Part shown: positions 19,244-27,066 of the stretch, piece by piece
Numbering within the stretch: the stretch's first letter is position 1
How the letters are laid out: each line of letters begins with the position of its first letter
From: Novosphingobium sp.
GTDB taxonomy: Bacteria; Pseudomonadota; Alphaproteobacteria; Sphingomonadales; Sphingomonadaceae
Assembly (NCBI GenBank): GCA_020848655.1
Contig: JADLHU010000086.1
Coordinates: 1-64,000, forward strand
Reading direction: 5' to 3'
DNA length: 64,000 nt
Translations under genes and position numbers: made by a program
Notes under the pieces: generated by a model
Told to the model about the DNA's origin: nothing
Seen by the model: only the letters and a program-made list of their open reading frames with translations
Database searches by the model: none

Positions 19244-19996
19244 ATGTCCAATCCGTCGCCCGATGTCGCCGTCGTCACGGGCGCTGCCCGCGGGCTGGGC
19301 GCGAGCATCGCGACCGCGCTGCTGAAGGCCGGCTATCGCGTCGCCGTCACCGATATTTCCGAGGACGCGCTGGCCGCCTTCGCCGCGCCCGATGGCATCG
19401 CCGCCGACCGCGTGCTGACACTGGTGCTCGACGTGCGCGAGAAGGCCGGGTTCGAAGCCGCGCTTGCCCGGATCGTGGACACCTGGGGCGCCGCGCACGT
19501 GCTGGTGAACTGCGCCGCGCTGACGCGCACCACGCCGCTGTTCGACATTGCGCCCGAGGAATTCACCGAGGTGATGACCGTGAACCTGGGCAGCGTCTTC
19601 GTGGGCAGCCAGGTGTTCGGCGCGCATTTTCGCGACCAGGGCTATGGCCGCATCATCAACATCGCCTCGCTCGCCGCGCAGAACGGCGGCACCGCCACCG
19701 GCGCGCACTATGCGGCATCGAAAGGCGCGATCGTGACGCTGACCAAGGTGTTCGCACGCGAGCTGGCGGCGGCGGGCGTCACCGTCAACGCCATCGCCCC
19801 CGGCCCGCTCGACGTGCCGCTGCTGCGCGAAATCCTGCCGGCCGAAAAGCTGGCGGGCGTGCCCGGCATGATCCCGGTGGGCCATCTGGGCGATCCCGGC
19901 TTCATCGGCAAGATCGCCTGCCTGCTGGCGGATCGCGACGCCAGTTCGATGACCGGCGCCACGCTCGACGCCAATGGCGGCCTCTACGTGCGCTGA
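19244..19996 (+). CDS. Short-chain dehydrogenase/reductase (SDR), classical type
   Basis: A 250-residue NAD(P)-dependent oxidoreductase with one Rossmann domain: coenzyme motif TGAARGLGAS (12-21), Asp in CAALTR region instead of the common NAG (N89-C-A), catalytic Ser142, Tyr156 and Lys160 (YAASK). The C-terminal part ends DANGGLYVR. It probably oxidises a hydroxyl or cis-diol, or reduces a ketone, in the catabolic route. It has its own upstream gap of 168 bases with a palindrome, so may be a separate transcript. Confidence 0.92.
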   Translation: MSNPSPDVAVVTGAARGLGASIATALLKAGYRVAVTDISEDALAAFAAPDGIAADRVLTLVLDVREKAGFEAALARIVDTWGAAHVLVNCAALTRTTPLFDIAPEEFTEVMTVNLGSVFVGSQVFGAHFRDQGYGRIINIASLAAQNGGTATGAHYAASKGAIVTLTKVFARELAAAGVTVNAIAPGPLDVPLLREILPAEKLAGVPGMIPVGHLGDPGFIGKIACLLADRDASSMTGATLDANGGLYVR

Positions 19997-20063
19997 TAGA
20001 GCCAGGCCGATCCGGCCCCAGCATCAGCATCAGCAGCGCTAGGGATGCTGCGGCCGCTGTGCC

Positions 20064-20420
20064 CTATTCCGGCATGACCAGTTCGCGGCCAAGGCGCGCT
20101 TCGACGCGCAGGTACTTCCACAGGCGATATTCGCCGACTTCGATGGTGCGGAACAGGTTGCACACCGCCACGGCGGTGGCGCGGTCTGGCACGTCGGCCA
20201 GGATGTAGAAGGTCCAGGGCCAGCCGTTGGGCGACGTGCCCACCATCGTCTCGTCGTCATCGAAGGTGCCCAGCACCTCGACGCCGGGCGTATCGCGGAT
20301 CTGGCGCAGCAACTGGCCGGTCGCCTTCAGCACGGTCGGGATTTCGGCGCCGGGCAGGTCGAAGAAATTCTGCAGCACCGCGCCGCAGAACAGCGCACGG
20401 ATCTTCTTGGGTTCAGGCAT
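20064..20420 (-). CDS. Uncharacterised small protein of the catabolic cluster
   Basis: A 118-residue soluble protein with no signal or membrane segment and no motif I can name. The alternation of strands and helices (IRALFCGAVLQNFFDL; WPWTFYILADVPDRATAVAVCNLFR) recalls small dimeric alpha+beta barrel proteins such as EthD- or muconolactone-isomerase-like folds, but this is a guess. It lies 37 bases downstream of the acyl-CoA-dehydrogenase-like gene on the same strand and is very likely co-transcribed with it, so may act on the same intermediate. Confidence 0.75.
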   Translation of the reverse strand: MPEPKKIRALFCGAVLQNFFDLPGAEIPTVLKATGQLLRQIRDTPGVEVLGTFDDDETMVGTSPNGWPWTFYILADVPDRATAVAVCNLFRTIEVGEYRLWKYLRVEARLGRELVMPE

Positions 20421-20457
20421 GACGGTCCTCGTTCAGGGCAGGAAATGGCACGGCGCC

Positions 20458-21621
20458 TCAGGGAAAGCCGGCGGGGGCATCAAGGCCCAGCAGGCAGCGC
20501 CCGGCATTGAGCAGGGTGCTGTCCGAAAGGAACGCATGCTGCGGTACGATCAGCGCATCCTGCAGCCGGCGACCGATCGTGCTGTCAGTGAAGATGCCGG
20601 TGGTGCCGGCGCACTTGTAGACTTCCATGCACACGTCCGCGCCGGTGCGCGCGGCATGGCTTGCGGCAAGGCGCAGCGCGACGACTTCTTCGCGGGTGAT
20701 CGCGCGGCCTTCGCACAGCGCGGCATAGGTGCGTTCGGTCTCTTGATAGAACAGCGCGCGCGCGGCGCGCAGGCTGGCCTCGCCCTGCGCCACCGCCATC
20801 TGCACGGTGGGGCGATTGGCCAGCGATGGCGAGCCGGTGATCGAGGTGCGCCCCGAAGCCATCGCGACGATATCGTCCAGCGCGCCGCGCGCCGCGCCCA
20901 GCGCGACGATCGCCAGCACTTGCGCCGCCAGCGCCATCGACGGATAGCGATAGAGCGGCCCGTCCAGGCTGGAAGGCCCGCCGCGCACGAACGTCCATTC
21001 GCGGGGCACGACGACATCCTCGACCACCATGTCGTGGCTGCCGGTGCCCTGAAGGCCGTTGACGTTCCAGTTCTCCTCGATGCGCACGCTGGCGGCGGGC
21101 ATAACCGCGATCAGCGGCAGTCCGCCGGTGGGGTCGCTATTGTCCACCTTGATGCCCACGCCCATGATATCGGCGCCGGTGCAGCCGCTGCCCCACGACC
21201 AGCGGCCGTTGACCTGCAATCCGCCGTCCACCGGAACGGCGCGCTGCGGCGGGAAGATGCCGCCGGCAAAGACCACGTCGGGACCATTCGCGTACATCGT
21301 TTCCAGCGTCGCGACCGGCAGCGAGCCAAGGTAGATCGCCGAGAAGCCGAAGCTGGCGACCCAGCCGGTCGAGGCATCGACCGCCGCGATCCGCTCGATC
21401 AGGTTCAGGAACTCGGTCGGCGTGGCCTCGTCACCACCGAAGCGGCGCGCCACCATCATGCGGTAGACGCCCGCGCGCTTCAGCAAATCGACGATCGCCG
21501 ACGGCAGGCGGTGATCCTGCGCGATCCGCCCTGCCTGCGAGGGCAGCACAGCGAACAGTTCGTCCAGCGCGGCGGCCCGGAACGCGGATGACGTCGCAAT
21601 ATCGGCGGTGAGAGTGTCCAT
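20458..21621 (-). CDS. Acyl-CoA dehydrogenase-fold flavoprotein, possibly group D monooxygenase
   Basis: A 387-residue protein of the acyl-CoA dehydrogenase fold: N-terminal helical domain, a central beta domain with VNGRWSWGSGCTGADIMGVG and WNVNGLQGTGSHDMVVEDV, and a C-terminal helical bundle with TTGIFTDSTIGRRLQDA. The catalytic Glu of true acyl-CoA dehydrogenases is not obvious. The GTGSHD and late IGRRLQDA blocks resemble two-component FAD/FMN-dependent hydroxylases (HsaA, HpaB-like/DszC group). A hydroxylase making hydroxyquinol would fit the neighbours. No flavin reductase is adjacent. Preceded by a TTCACGTGAA site and divergent from the MarR gene. Confidence 0.8.
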   Translation of the reverse strand: MDTLTADIATSSAFRAAALDELFAVLPSQAGRIAQDHRLPSAIVDLLKRAGVYRMMVARRFGGDEATPTEFLNLIERIAAVDASTGWVASFGFSAIYLGSLPVATLETMYANGPDVVFAGGIFPPQRAVPVDGGLQVNGRWSWGSGCTGADIMGVGIKVDNSDPTGGLPLIAVMPAASVRIEENWNVNGLQGTGSHDMVVEDVVVPREWTFVRGGPSSLDGPLYRYPSMALAAQVLAIVALGAARGALDDIVAMASGRTSITGSPSLANRPTVQMAVAQGEASLRAARALFYQETERTYAALCEGRAITREEVVALRLAASHAARTGADVCMEVYKCAGTTGIFTDSTIGRRLQDALIVPQHAFLSDSTLLNAGRCLLGLDAPAGFP

Positions 21622-21670
21622 GCAGTTCCTCGCGTTCGGCGCTTCGTGTCTGGGGCATTTTAATACCTAT

Positions 21671-21680
21671 TTCACGTGAA
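21671..21680. promoter_or_regulatory. TTCACGTGAA palindrome, putative MarR operator
   Basis: A perfect 10-bp palindrome in the 210-bp divergent region, 50 bp upstream of the flavoprotein gene (20458-21621) and about 150 bp upstream of the MarR gene (21832). The identical 10-mer is at 26929-26938 in the amidase/hydratase divergent region. The surroundings are AT-rich (TATGCAATATCATT), as expected for a promoter. Autoregulation by the adjacent MarR protein is the simplest reading. Confidence 0.6.
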
Positions 21681-21831
21681 TATGCAATATCATTCTCGGT
21701 GCCGCTTGCCGCTGGGGTTGAGGCCCGGCGCGGTTCGCCGTATTCGGGCGTGACGCGCGTGCCGTGGCCGATTTCGAATTGCCGTTTTTCGAATCGCGAC
21801 GGTTTTCGGCAGCGCAAGGAAAGCGAGCAAG

Positions 21832-22314
21832 ATGCCCACGAACACCCCGACCGAGCCGCCCGAAGAGACCGGGGAAGCCGCCTATGATTTCAATTTCATG
21901 GAATGGCCGTTCTACTGGCTGGCGCGCGCCGACCGCTCGTACCTTTCGATCCTTGAAACCGCGCTGGCCCGCCGTGATCTGGACATCGCAAGCTGGCGCG
22001 TGCTGATGATCCTGCACGCCCGGCGCTCGGCCAGCGTCAGCGAGATCGCCGAGCATTCGATCGTCAAGCTTTCGACGATGACCAAGATCATCCAGCGCAT
22101 GCAGGCGGCGGGCCTTGTCACCAACCACCCCAGCAAAAGCGACGGGCGCGTCACCATGGTGACGATCACCCCCCAGGGCGAGGAAGCGGGCCGCATCGCC
22201 TGGGCCGAAGCCACCCGCATCATGGAGCGCCTGTTCGAGGACTTCACCGAAGTGGAGCAGCAGTTGCTGGTCGCGCTGCTCAAGAAGCTATCGGACGCCC
22301 TCGGCCGGTATTGA
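21832..22314 (+). CDS. MarR-family transcriptional regulator
   Basis: A 160-residue winged-helix regulator. An N-terminal helix (FNFMEWPFYWLARADRSYL) is followed by the DNA-binding domain: LDIASWRVLMILHARRSASVSEI, recognition region VKLSTMTKIIQRMQAAGLV and wing SKSDGRVTMVTITPQG, then a dimerisation helix. MarR proteins usually repress divergently transcribed catabolic genes and release DNA on binding an aromatic ligand. It is divergent from the flavoprotein gene and convergent with the aldehyde dehydrogenase gene. Likely targets are the TTCACGTGAA sites. Confidence 0.94.
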   Translation: MPTNTPTEPPEETGEAAYDFNFMEWPFYWLARADRSYLSILETALARRDLDIASWRVLMILHARRSASVSEIAEHSIVKLSTMTKIIQRMQAAGLVTNHPSKSDGRVTMVTITPQGEEAGRIAWAEATRIMERLFEDFTEVEQQLLVALLKKLSDALGRY

Positions 22315-22350
22315 GCCGGCCGCCGGAATCCCGGATCAGGCCCCCGTAAA

Positions 22351-23787
22351 TCAGGCCCGATGGCGTTCGTAGACGATCTTGCTGTCGGTGAAGGCCAGCA
22401 GGCCTTCCTCGCCGAACTGGGTGCCCAGGCCCGATTGCTTGTGCCCGCCGAAAGGCACCAGCGGGTGCAGTTCGGCATGGGTGTTGATATAGACGGTGCC
22501 GGCATCCAGCGCGTCGCCCGTGGCCGCAAGGCCCTGCGGATCGCTGCCCCAGACAGACGCGCACAGGCCGTATTCCGACGCATTGGCCATGGCGATCGCC
22601 TGGTCGGGCGTGTCATAGCGCACCAGCGGGATGGCCGGGCCGAACTGCTCCTGCGCGACGATGCCCATGGCTTGCGTGCAATTGGCCAGCACGGCCGGGG
22701 TCAGCCCATAGCCTTCGCCCACTTGCGTGCCGCCCGCCAGCAGGTTTGCGCCATCGCGCACGGCCTGCGCGATCAGCGCCTTGACCTTGGCGTGCTGCGG
22801 AGCGTTTTGCAGCGGCCCCATGTCGGACGATGCCTCAAGCCCGTTGCCCACCGTGGTGCCGCTGGCGATCGCCGCCAATGCCTCGGCCAGCGTATCGTGC
22901 TGTTCGTTCGAAACGTAGATGCGCTTGATCGCGCCGCACGTCTGCCCGGCATTTATGAAGGCGCCGAAGAACAGCCCCGGCGCGATATCGGCGATGGCGG
23001 CGCCGGGAAGCACGATGGCGGCATCGTTGCCGCCCAGTTCCAGCGTGCAGTCGGTCACGTTGAGCGCGGCGTTCTGCATCACGCGCTTGCCGGTGGCGGT
23101 GGAGCCGGTGAAGATCACCTTGTCGATGCCTTCGTGCAAAGACAGGCGCGTGCCCACTTCGCCATCGCCGGTGACGACGTTGAACACGCCAGCCGGCAGG
23201 ATCTGGTTGAGCAGTTCGGCCGCCCGCAGCGTGGAAAGCGGGGTGAACGGCGATGGCTTCATCACCACGCAGTTGCCCGCGCGCAAGGCCGGCAGCAGGT
23301 GCCACACCGCGATCAGCAGCGGCCAGTTCCACGGCGTGATCGAGCCGACGACGCCCTTGGGAACGCGCTTCTGCACCGCCCGCACGCCGCCGCCTTCCAG
23401 CACCACGCGATCGTCCAGCGCGAATTGCGCGGTCGCCATCGACCAGCCGACGCAGCCGCCCAGTTCGAACTGCGAACCGAAGCCGTTGGCGATGATCGGC
23501 CGGCCCTGCTCCAGCGTTATCAGCCGGGCGAGTTCCCCAGCATGGGCCTGGAACACATCGCCGATGCGCGTGCAATAGTGCGCGCGCGCCGCGTCGCCCA
23601 GCGCCGCCCATTCGGGGAACGCCGCCCGCGCCGCCGCGACCGCCCTGTCCACATCGTCCACCGTGCCCACCGGGCAGGTGCCGACCAGGCTGAGGTCGAA
23701 GGGATTGCGCACCTCGTGCCTCTCGCCCGAGGAAACCGGCTGGCCGCCGATAATCATGGGAAAATGCGGGACTTCCGGCTGGCTCAT
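22351..23787 (-). CDS. Aldehyde dehydrogenase family protein
   Basis: A 478-residue NAD(P)+-dependent aldehyde dehydrogenase: cofactor region TPWNWPLLIAVWHLLPALRAG, GSTATGK, general-base Glu250 (LELGGND) and nucleophile Cys284 (NAGQTCGA). Substrate prediction within this superfamily is unreliable; in context it would oxidise an aromatic or short aliphatic aldehyde released in the pathway, perhaps one made by the PQQ dehydrogenase. It has its own promoter gap with a degenerate TTACGTGA site about 65 bp upstream. Confidence 0.94.
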   Translation of the reverse strand: MSQPEVPHFPMIIGGQPVSSGERHEVRNPFDLSLVGTCPVGTVDDVDRAVAAARAAFPEWAALGDAARAHYCTRIGDVFQAHAGELARLITLEQGRPIIANGFGSQFELGGCVGWSMATAQFALDDRVVLEGGGVRAVQKRVPKGVVGSITPWNWPLLIAVWHLLPALRAGNCVVMKPSPFTPLSTLRAAELLNQILPAGVFNVVTGDGEVGTRLSLHEGIDKVIFTGSTATGKRVMQNAALNVTDCTLELGGNDAAIVLPGAAIADIAPGLFFGAFINAGQTCGAIKRIYVSNEQHDTLAEALAAIASGTTVGNGLEASSDMGPLQNAPQHAKVKALIAQAVRDGANLLAGGTQVGEGYGLTPAVLANCTQAMGIVAQEQFGPAIPLVRYDTPDQAIAMANASEYGLCASVWGSDPQGLAATGDALDAGTVYINTHAELHPLVPFGGHKQSGLGTQFGEEGLLAFTDSKIVYERHRA

Positions 23788-23849
23788 GGCGCTTCTCCTG
23801 GTCGCGGGGGTATCGCGGGGGGTCGATGAATAGCCGCATCGCTAGATTT

Positions 23850-23859
23850 ATTACGTGAT
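23850..23859. promoter_or_regulatory. Degenerate copy of the MarR-type site upstream of aldehyde dehydrogenase
   Basis: ATTACGTGAT around 23850-23859 keeps the ACGTGA core of TTCACGTGAA and lies in an AT-rich stretch (GATTTATTACGTGATTTGTC) 63 bp upstream of the aldehyde dehydrogenase start. Two mismatches to the perfect sites, so a tentative regulon member. Confidence 0.4.
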
Positions 23860-23905
23860 TTGTCAACTATAACTGAACATATCCGAGCAGCGCGCGCGGG
23901 CCACG

Positions 23906-23936
23906 AAAAAGCCCGGCCCGCGCCTGCGGACCGGGC
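23906..23936 (-). terminator. Rho-independent terminator after the Rieske oxygenase operon
   Basis: On the minus strand GCCCGGTCCGC pairs with GCGGGCCGGGC (11 bp, one G-U) around AGGC, followed by five T. It lies 28 bases past the beta-subunit stop. It separates the amidase/Rieske transcript from the aldehyde dehydrogenase gene. Confidence 0.85.
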
Positions 23937-23963
23937 AAAGTCGGGGAGGCATTCCCGAGGGAA

Positions 23964-24461
23964 TCAGAACAGGTAGCCGATGCCCCACAGCGGCTCGTCG
24001 GAATTGAGCAGGAGCACTTCCTTGCGCTCCAGCGCGATGCCGCCCGGCCCGCGCACCAGATGGTATTCGACATCGGCGGCGAGCACGCGGGTGCGTTCGA
24101 ACTTGAACTCGACCAATGTCTGCGCGCAGCGCACCACGGTCACGCCGCGCGTCGTATCGCCGGGCACGAAGCGCGACACCGTGCGCACCGTGCGCGCCGA
24201 TGGTGCCGAAGAGATCGCGAACCCGCTTTTCAGGCGCTTCACGCGCGCCGCGCGCATATCGCCATTGTCATAGGCGATGTTGAGCCGGGTGGCGGCATCG
24301 CCATCGCCGCGCTCGATCGGGATCACGTAAAGGCCGCTGGCGGTCCACAAGTCCAGCCAGGGGCGGTAGTCCTGCCGGTCGAGCAGTTCGGCCTCAGCCC
24401 AGATGAATTCGGCCGCCTCGGCCAGCGAGATCGTGTCGAGAAGCTGGTCCACGGTGCTCAT
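23964..24461 (-). CDS. Aromatic-ring-hydroxylating dioxygenase, beta subunit
   Basis: A 165-residue SnoaL/NTF2-like small subunit: AAEFIWAEAELLDRQDYRPWLDLW near the N-terminus, then YVIPIER, RTVRTVSRFVPG and a C-terminal LERKEVLLLNSDEP. This matches beta subunits of three-component Rieske oxygenases, which stabilise the alpha trimer and carry no cofactor. The start ATG overlaps the alpha-subunit stop (ATGA, four bases), so translation is coupled and this is the true start. Confidence 0.92.
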   Translation of the reverse strand: MSTVDQLLDTISLAEAAEFIWAEAELLDRQDYRPWLDLWTASGLYVIPIERGDGDAATRLNIAYDNGDMRAARVKRLKSGFAISSAPSARTVRTVSRFVPGDTTRGVTVVRCAQTLVEFKFERTRVLAADVEYHLVRGPGGIALERKEVLLLNSDEPLWGIGYLF

Positions 24462-25723
24462 GCCTCCATCATCCTCTTCCACATGCCGTAGGCGGCGCGC
24501 ATGCCGGTTTCGGCGCTGACATCGCCGACATTGCTGCCCGCGCCATGGCCGACCAGCGGGTCCTGCCCGCGATTGACGAGAATCCACAAGTCGTCGCCCG
24601 CCGCCGCGCCGCGCTGCACGCGCTCCCAGCCTTCGGCATCGTCGGGCGAACCGAAGCCCATCGGCCCCTGGAAGTGCTCGTGCAGGCGAAGACGCATGCG
24701 GTTGCCCGCTTCAGAGCCGCCGTCCATGCCGATGGCGATGTGGCGGATCTCGGTCTCGTCCACCGAAACCGGGCGCAGCACGCGGAAGAACGCCATCGAA
24801 CAGGCGACGTTGGGGAACAGGTTGAGGTTGAACCCGGTGCCGCCGACCGCGCGCACGATCCTGCGCACTTCGGCCTCGTCGCGCCCTTCGGCGCGCAAGT
24901 CCTCGGCCAGGGCGGCGAAACGTTCGGGAATGTCGGCGTCCTGCTCCAGGTCGACCAGATCGGGGATCATCACCATCAGGCTGTGGCCGTTGCCCAGGTC
25001 TTCCACCCAGCCGCCCTGACCCAGCACGTCGAAGACGTTGCCCGTCTCGGCATCCAGGCTGTCGATGAAGGTCTTGTGGACGATCGGGAAGTGATAGGCG
25101 TCGGTGGTGTTCTCAAGCTGGATCTTCCAGTTGCCGTTGAAGCGGAACTGGTGCTCGCCCATGGTCTTGACCGGGTGGCCCGCGCCCTGCTTCATGAACA
25201 GGTCCATCCACGTCTTCGCGGGGCCGAGGAACTCGACCAGCGGCTCGATATCGTCGCGGAACGTCGCGAAGATCATGCCCTGGTAGTGTTCCACCCGCAG
25301 CGAGACGAGCGGGAAATCGGCCTTGTCGAAATCCTCGCCATAGACGGCCGAATGCGGCACGCTGCGCAGCTTGCCGTCGATGTCATAGCTCCAGCCGTGA
25401 TAGGGGCACACGAATACCGAAGTCTTGCCCTTCTTCTTCTCGCAGACGGTGGCGGCGCGGTGGCGGCAACGGTTGAGCAGGACGTGGAACCGGTCGTCCT
25501 TGTCGCGCGTGACGATCACCGGCTGGTTGCCGACCCAAGACTTGACGAAGCTGCCCTTGACCGGGATCTCGCTGGCGTGCGCCACCCAGACCCAGGTGTT
25601 CTTGAAGATGCGCTCCATCTCCTCGTCGAAAATGGCGGGGTTCCTGTAAAGCGAGGTATGGACGCGGTCATCCTGCACGAGGGCCGCAAAGTTCCGCGCC
25701 TCCTCCTCCATCACGGCTGTCAT
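24458..25723 (-). CDS. Aromatic-ring-hydroxylating dioxygenase, Rieske alpha subunit
   Basis: A 421-residue oxygenase. The Rieske [2Fe-2S] ligands are Cys86-His88 (CRHR) and Cys106-His109 (CPYHGW). The catalytic-domain mononuclear iron ligands are His211 and His216, with bridging Asp208 in ENTTDAYHFPIVH; the third (carboxylate) ligand lies further on. Size and beta partner fit benzoate/anthranilate/salicylate-type oxygenases. It would insert oxygen into an aromatic ring using electrons from a reductase not encoded in this window. It is 62 bases downstream of the amidase gene on the same strand, suggesting amidase-alpha-beta order in one transcript. Confidence 0.95.
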   Translation of the reverse strand: MTAVMEEEARNFAALVQDDRVHTSLYRNPAIFDEEMERIFKNTWVWVAHASEIPVKGSFVKSWVGNQPVIVTRDKDDRFHVLLNRCRHRAATVCEKKKGKTSVFVCPYHGWSYDIDGKLRSVPHSAVYGEDFDKADFPLVSLRVEHYQGMIFATFRDDIEPLVEFLGPAKTWMDLFMKQGAGHPVKTMGEHQFRFNGNWKIQLENTTDAYHFPIVHKTFIDSLDAETGNVFDVLGQGGWVEDLGNGHSLMVMIPDLVDLEQDADIPERFAALAEDLRAEGRDEAEVRRIVRAVGGTGFNLNLFPNVACSMAFFRVLRPVSVDETEIRHIAIGMDGGSEAGNRMRLRLHEHFQGPMGFGSPDDAEGWERVQRGAAAGDDLWILVNRGQDPLVGHGAGSNVGDVSAETGMRAAYGMWKRMMEA

Positions 25724-25785
25724 GGTCGTTCTCCTTTCCTGCCGGAACCGCGAACGGCGCCGGAAACTGCGTCATTCTCGCGGCT

Positions 25786-26916
25786 CTAGAGCGCCGCTTC
25801 GAGCACGCGCCCAATGGCGCAGAGCGCGGCATCGGCGTTCCTGCGCCCGACGATCTGGACCCCGGCCGGCAGGCCATCGGCGGTCAGCGTCGGCAGGCTG
25901 AGCGCGGGATGGCCCGACAGGTTGAACGGGCGCACCAGTTCGCTCAGGCGCAGCGCCGCCGCCGCATCGGCGGCATCGGCCACGCGGATCGGCACGGTCG
26001 GCAGCGTGGGCAGCACCAGCGCGTCCACGGTTGCGAGCGCGGCATCGATTTCGGCGATGAAGCGCGCCCGCACGCCCTCGGCCTCGGCCACCTGATCGGC
26101 AGACACCCTGGACGCGGCGGCAAGGCGCGCGTCGACATCGGCCCCCAGCAGTCCGGTGCCGACGAGGTGCGCGAAAAGCGGGGCCATTTCCGCCGCGATC
26201 ACCGTGATGCCCGCCTTGTGGGCGAGCGCGAGCGAGGGCAGTTCCACCGATACGACCGCCACGCCGCTGCGCGCCATCACGGCGTCGACGGCGGCATCGA
26301 CATCCCCGTCCGCGCCGGTGCGCACGCGGCCCAACGTGACGCGCGCCGGCGCGATGGCGGGCGCGAAGCCGGGGCACATCGCCGCCATCGCCCGTTCGAT
26401 CATCGCCATGTCGCGCGCGAAGGGTCCGATGCAATCGAGCGAGCTGGACGCAGGCGTGGCGCCTTCACGTGAAATCGCACCGAACGTGGGCTTGAAACCA
26501 AAGACGCCGCAGCACCCGGCGGGCAGGCGGATCGAGCCGCCGGTGTCTGTGCCGATCGCGAAATCGACCAGCCCGGCCGCAACCGCCGCCGCCGATCCGC
26601 TTGACGATCCGCCGACGATCCGTTCGGGAAAGCGCGGGTTGCGCGGCGTGCCGGTGTGCGCGTTGATGCCCGTCACGCCATAGGCCAGTTCGTGCATGTT
26701 CGCCTTGCCGACAATGCGGCATCCGGCGCGAAGCACCGCATCCACCACGGCGGCATTGGCCTTTGCCGGCGCCGCACCGTCGAACGCGGCGCTGCCGCAG
26801 CCGGTGGGGAAGCCGGCAATATCGAGGCAGTCCTTGATCGCGACCCGCAGGCCATCGCCGCCGATGTCCAGGGTCTGGGTGAAGATCGCAGAATCGTCGG
26901 TGAAGCTCATGCGCAT
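25786..26916 (-). CDS. Amidase signature family hydrolase
   Basis: A 376-residue hydrolase with the full Ser-cisSer-Lys triad context: Lys28 (VAIKD), the glycine/serine loop GGSSSGSAAAVAAG at 102-115 holding the cis-Ser, and nucleophile Ser128 in TDTGGSIRLPAG. It is somewhat shorter than typical 450-500-residue members. It hydrolyses a carboxamide; its place before the Rieske genes suggests release of an aromatic amine or acid for ring attack, though members are promiscuous. An alternative start (MSFTDD) is two codons later. A TTCACGTGAA palindrome lies just upstream of the start. Confidence 0.92.
   Translation of the reverse strand: MRMSFTDDSAIFTQTLDIGGDGLRVAIKDCLDIAGFPTGCGSAAFDGAAPAKANAAVVDAVLRAGCRIVGKANMHELAYGVTGINAHTGTPRNPRFPERIVGGSSSGSAAAVAAGLVDFAIGTDTGGSIRLPAGCCGVFGFKPTFGAISREGATPASSSLDCIGPFARDMAMIERAMAAMCPGFAPAIAPARVTLGRVRTGADGDVDAAVDAVMARSGVAVVSVELPSLALAHKAGITVIAAEMAPLFAHLVGTGLLGADVDARLAAASRVSADQVAEAEGVRARFIAEIDAALATVDALVLPTLPTVPIRVADAADAAAALRLSELVRPFNLSGHPALSLPTLTADGLPAGVQIVGRRNADAALCAIGRVLEAAL
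26464..26473. promoter_or_regulatory. Internal TTCACGTGAA copy within the amidase gene
   Basis: A third exact copy of the 10-bp palindrome lies inside the amidase coding region, about 450 bases from its start. It could be a secondary site allowing repression by looping or roadblock, as auxiliary operators do, or simple coincidence. Expected by chance less than once in a window of this size, but coding constraint makes the estimate rough. Confidence 0.3.
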
Positions 26917-26928
26917 TTTGTATTATCA

Positions 26929-26938
26929 TTCACGTGAA
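26929..26938. promoter_or_regulatory. TTCACGTGAA palindrome, putative MarR operator
   Basis: An exact copy of the site at 21671-21680, here 13 bases upstream of the amidase start and about 130 bases upstream of the hydratase-family gene. It is embedded in an AT-rich promoter-like run (TTGTATTATCATT). Repressor bound here would block the amidase/Rieske transcript directly. Confidence 0.6.
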
Positions 26939-27066
26939 ACATCAATTAAATTGTCGAGGCATGGGCTTGACCCCGGCAGGACCGGATGGAACAGCCGATG
27001 CCAGCCCTTCACGCGACCCCTGGCGCGCAAGCGCCCCCAGACCAAACGTCCACCAAGGAAACGCAC

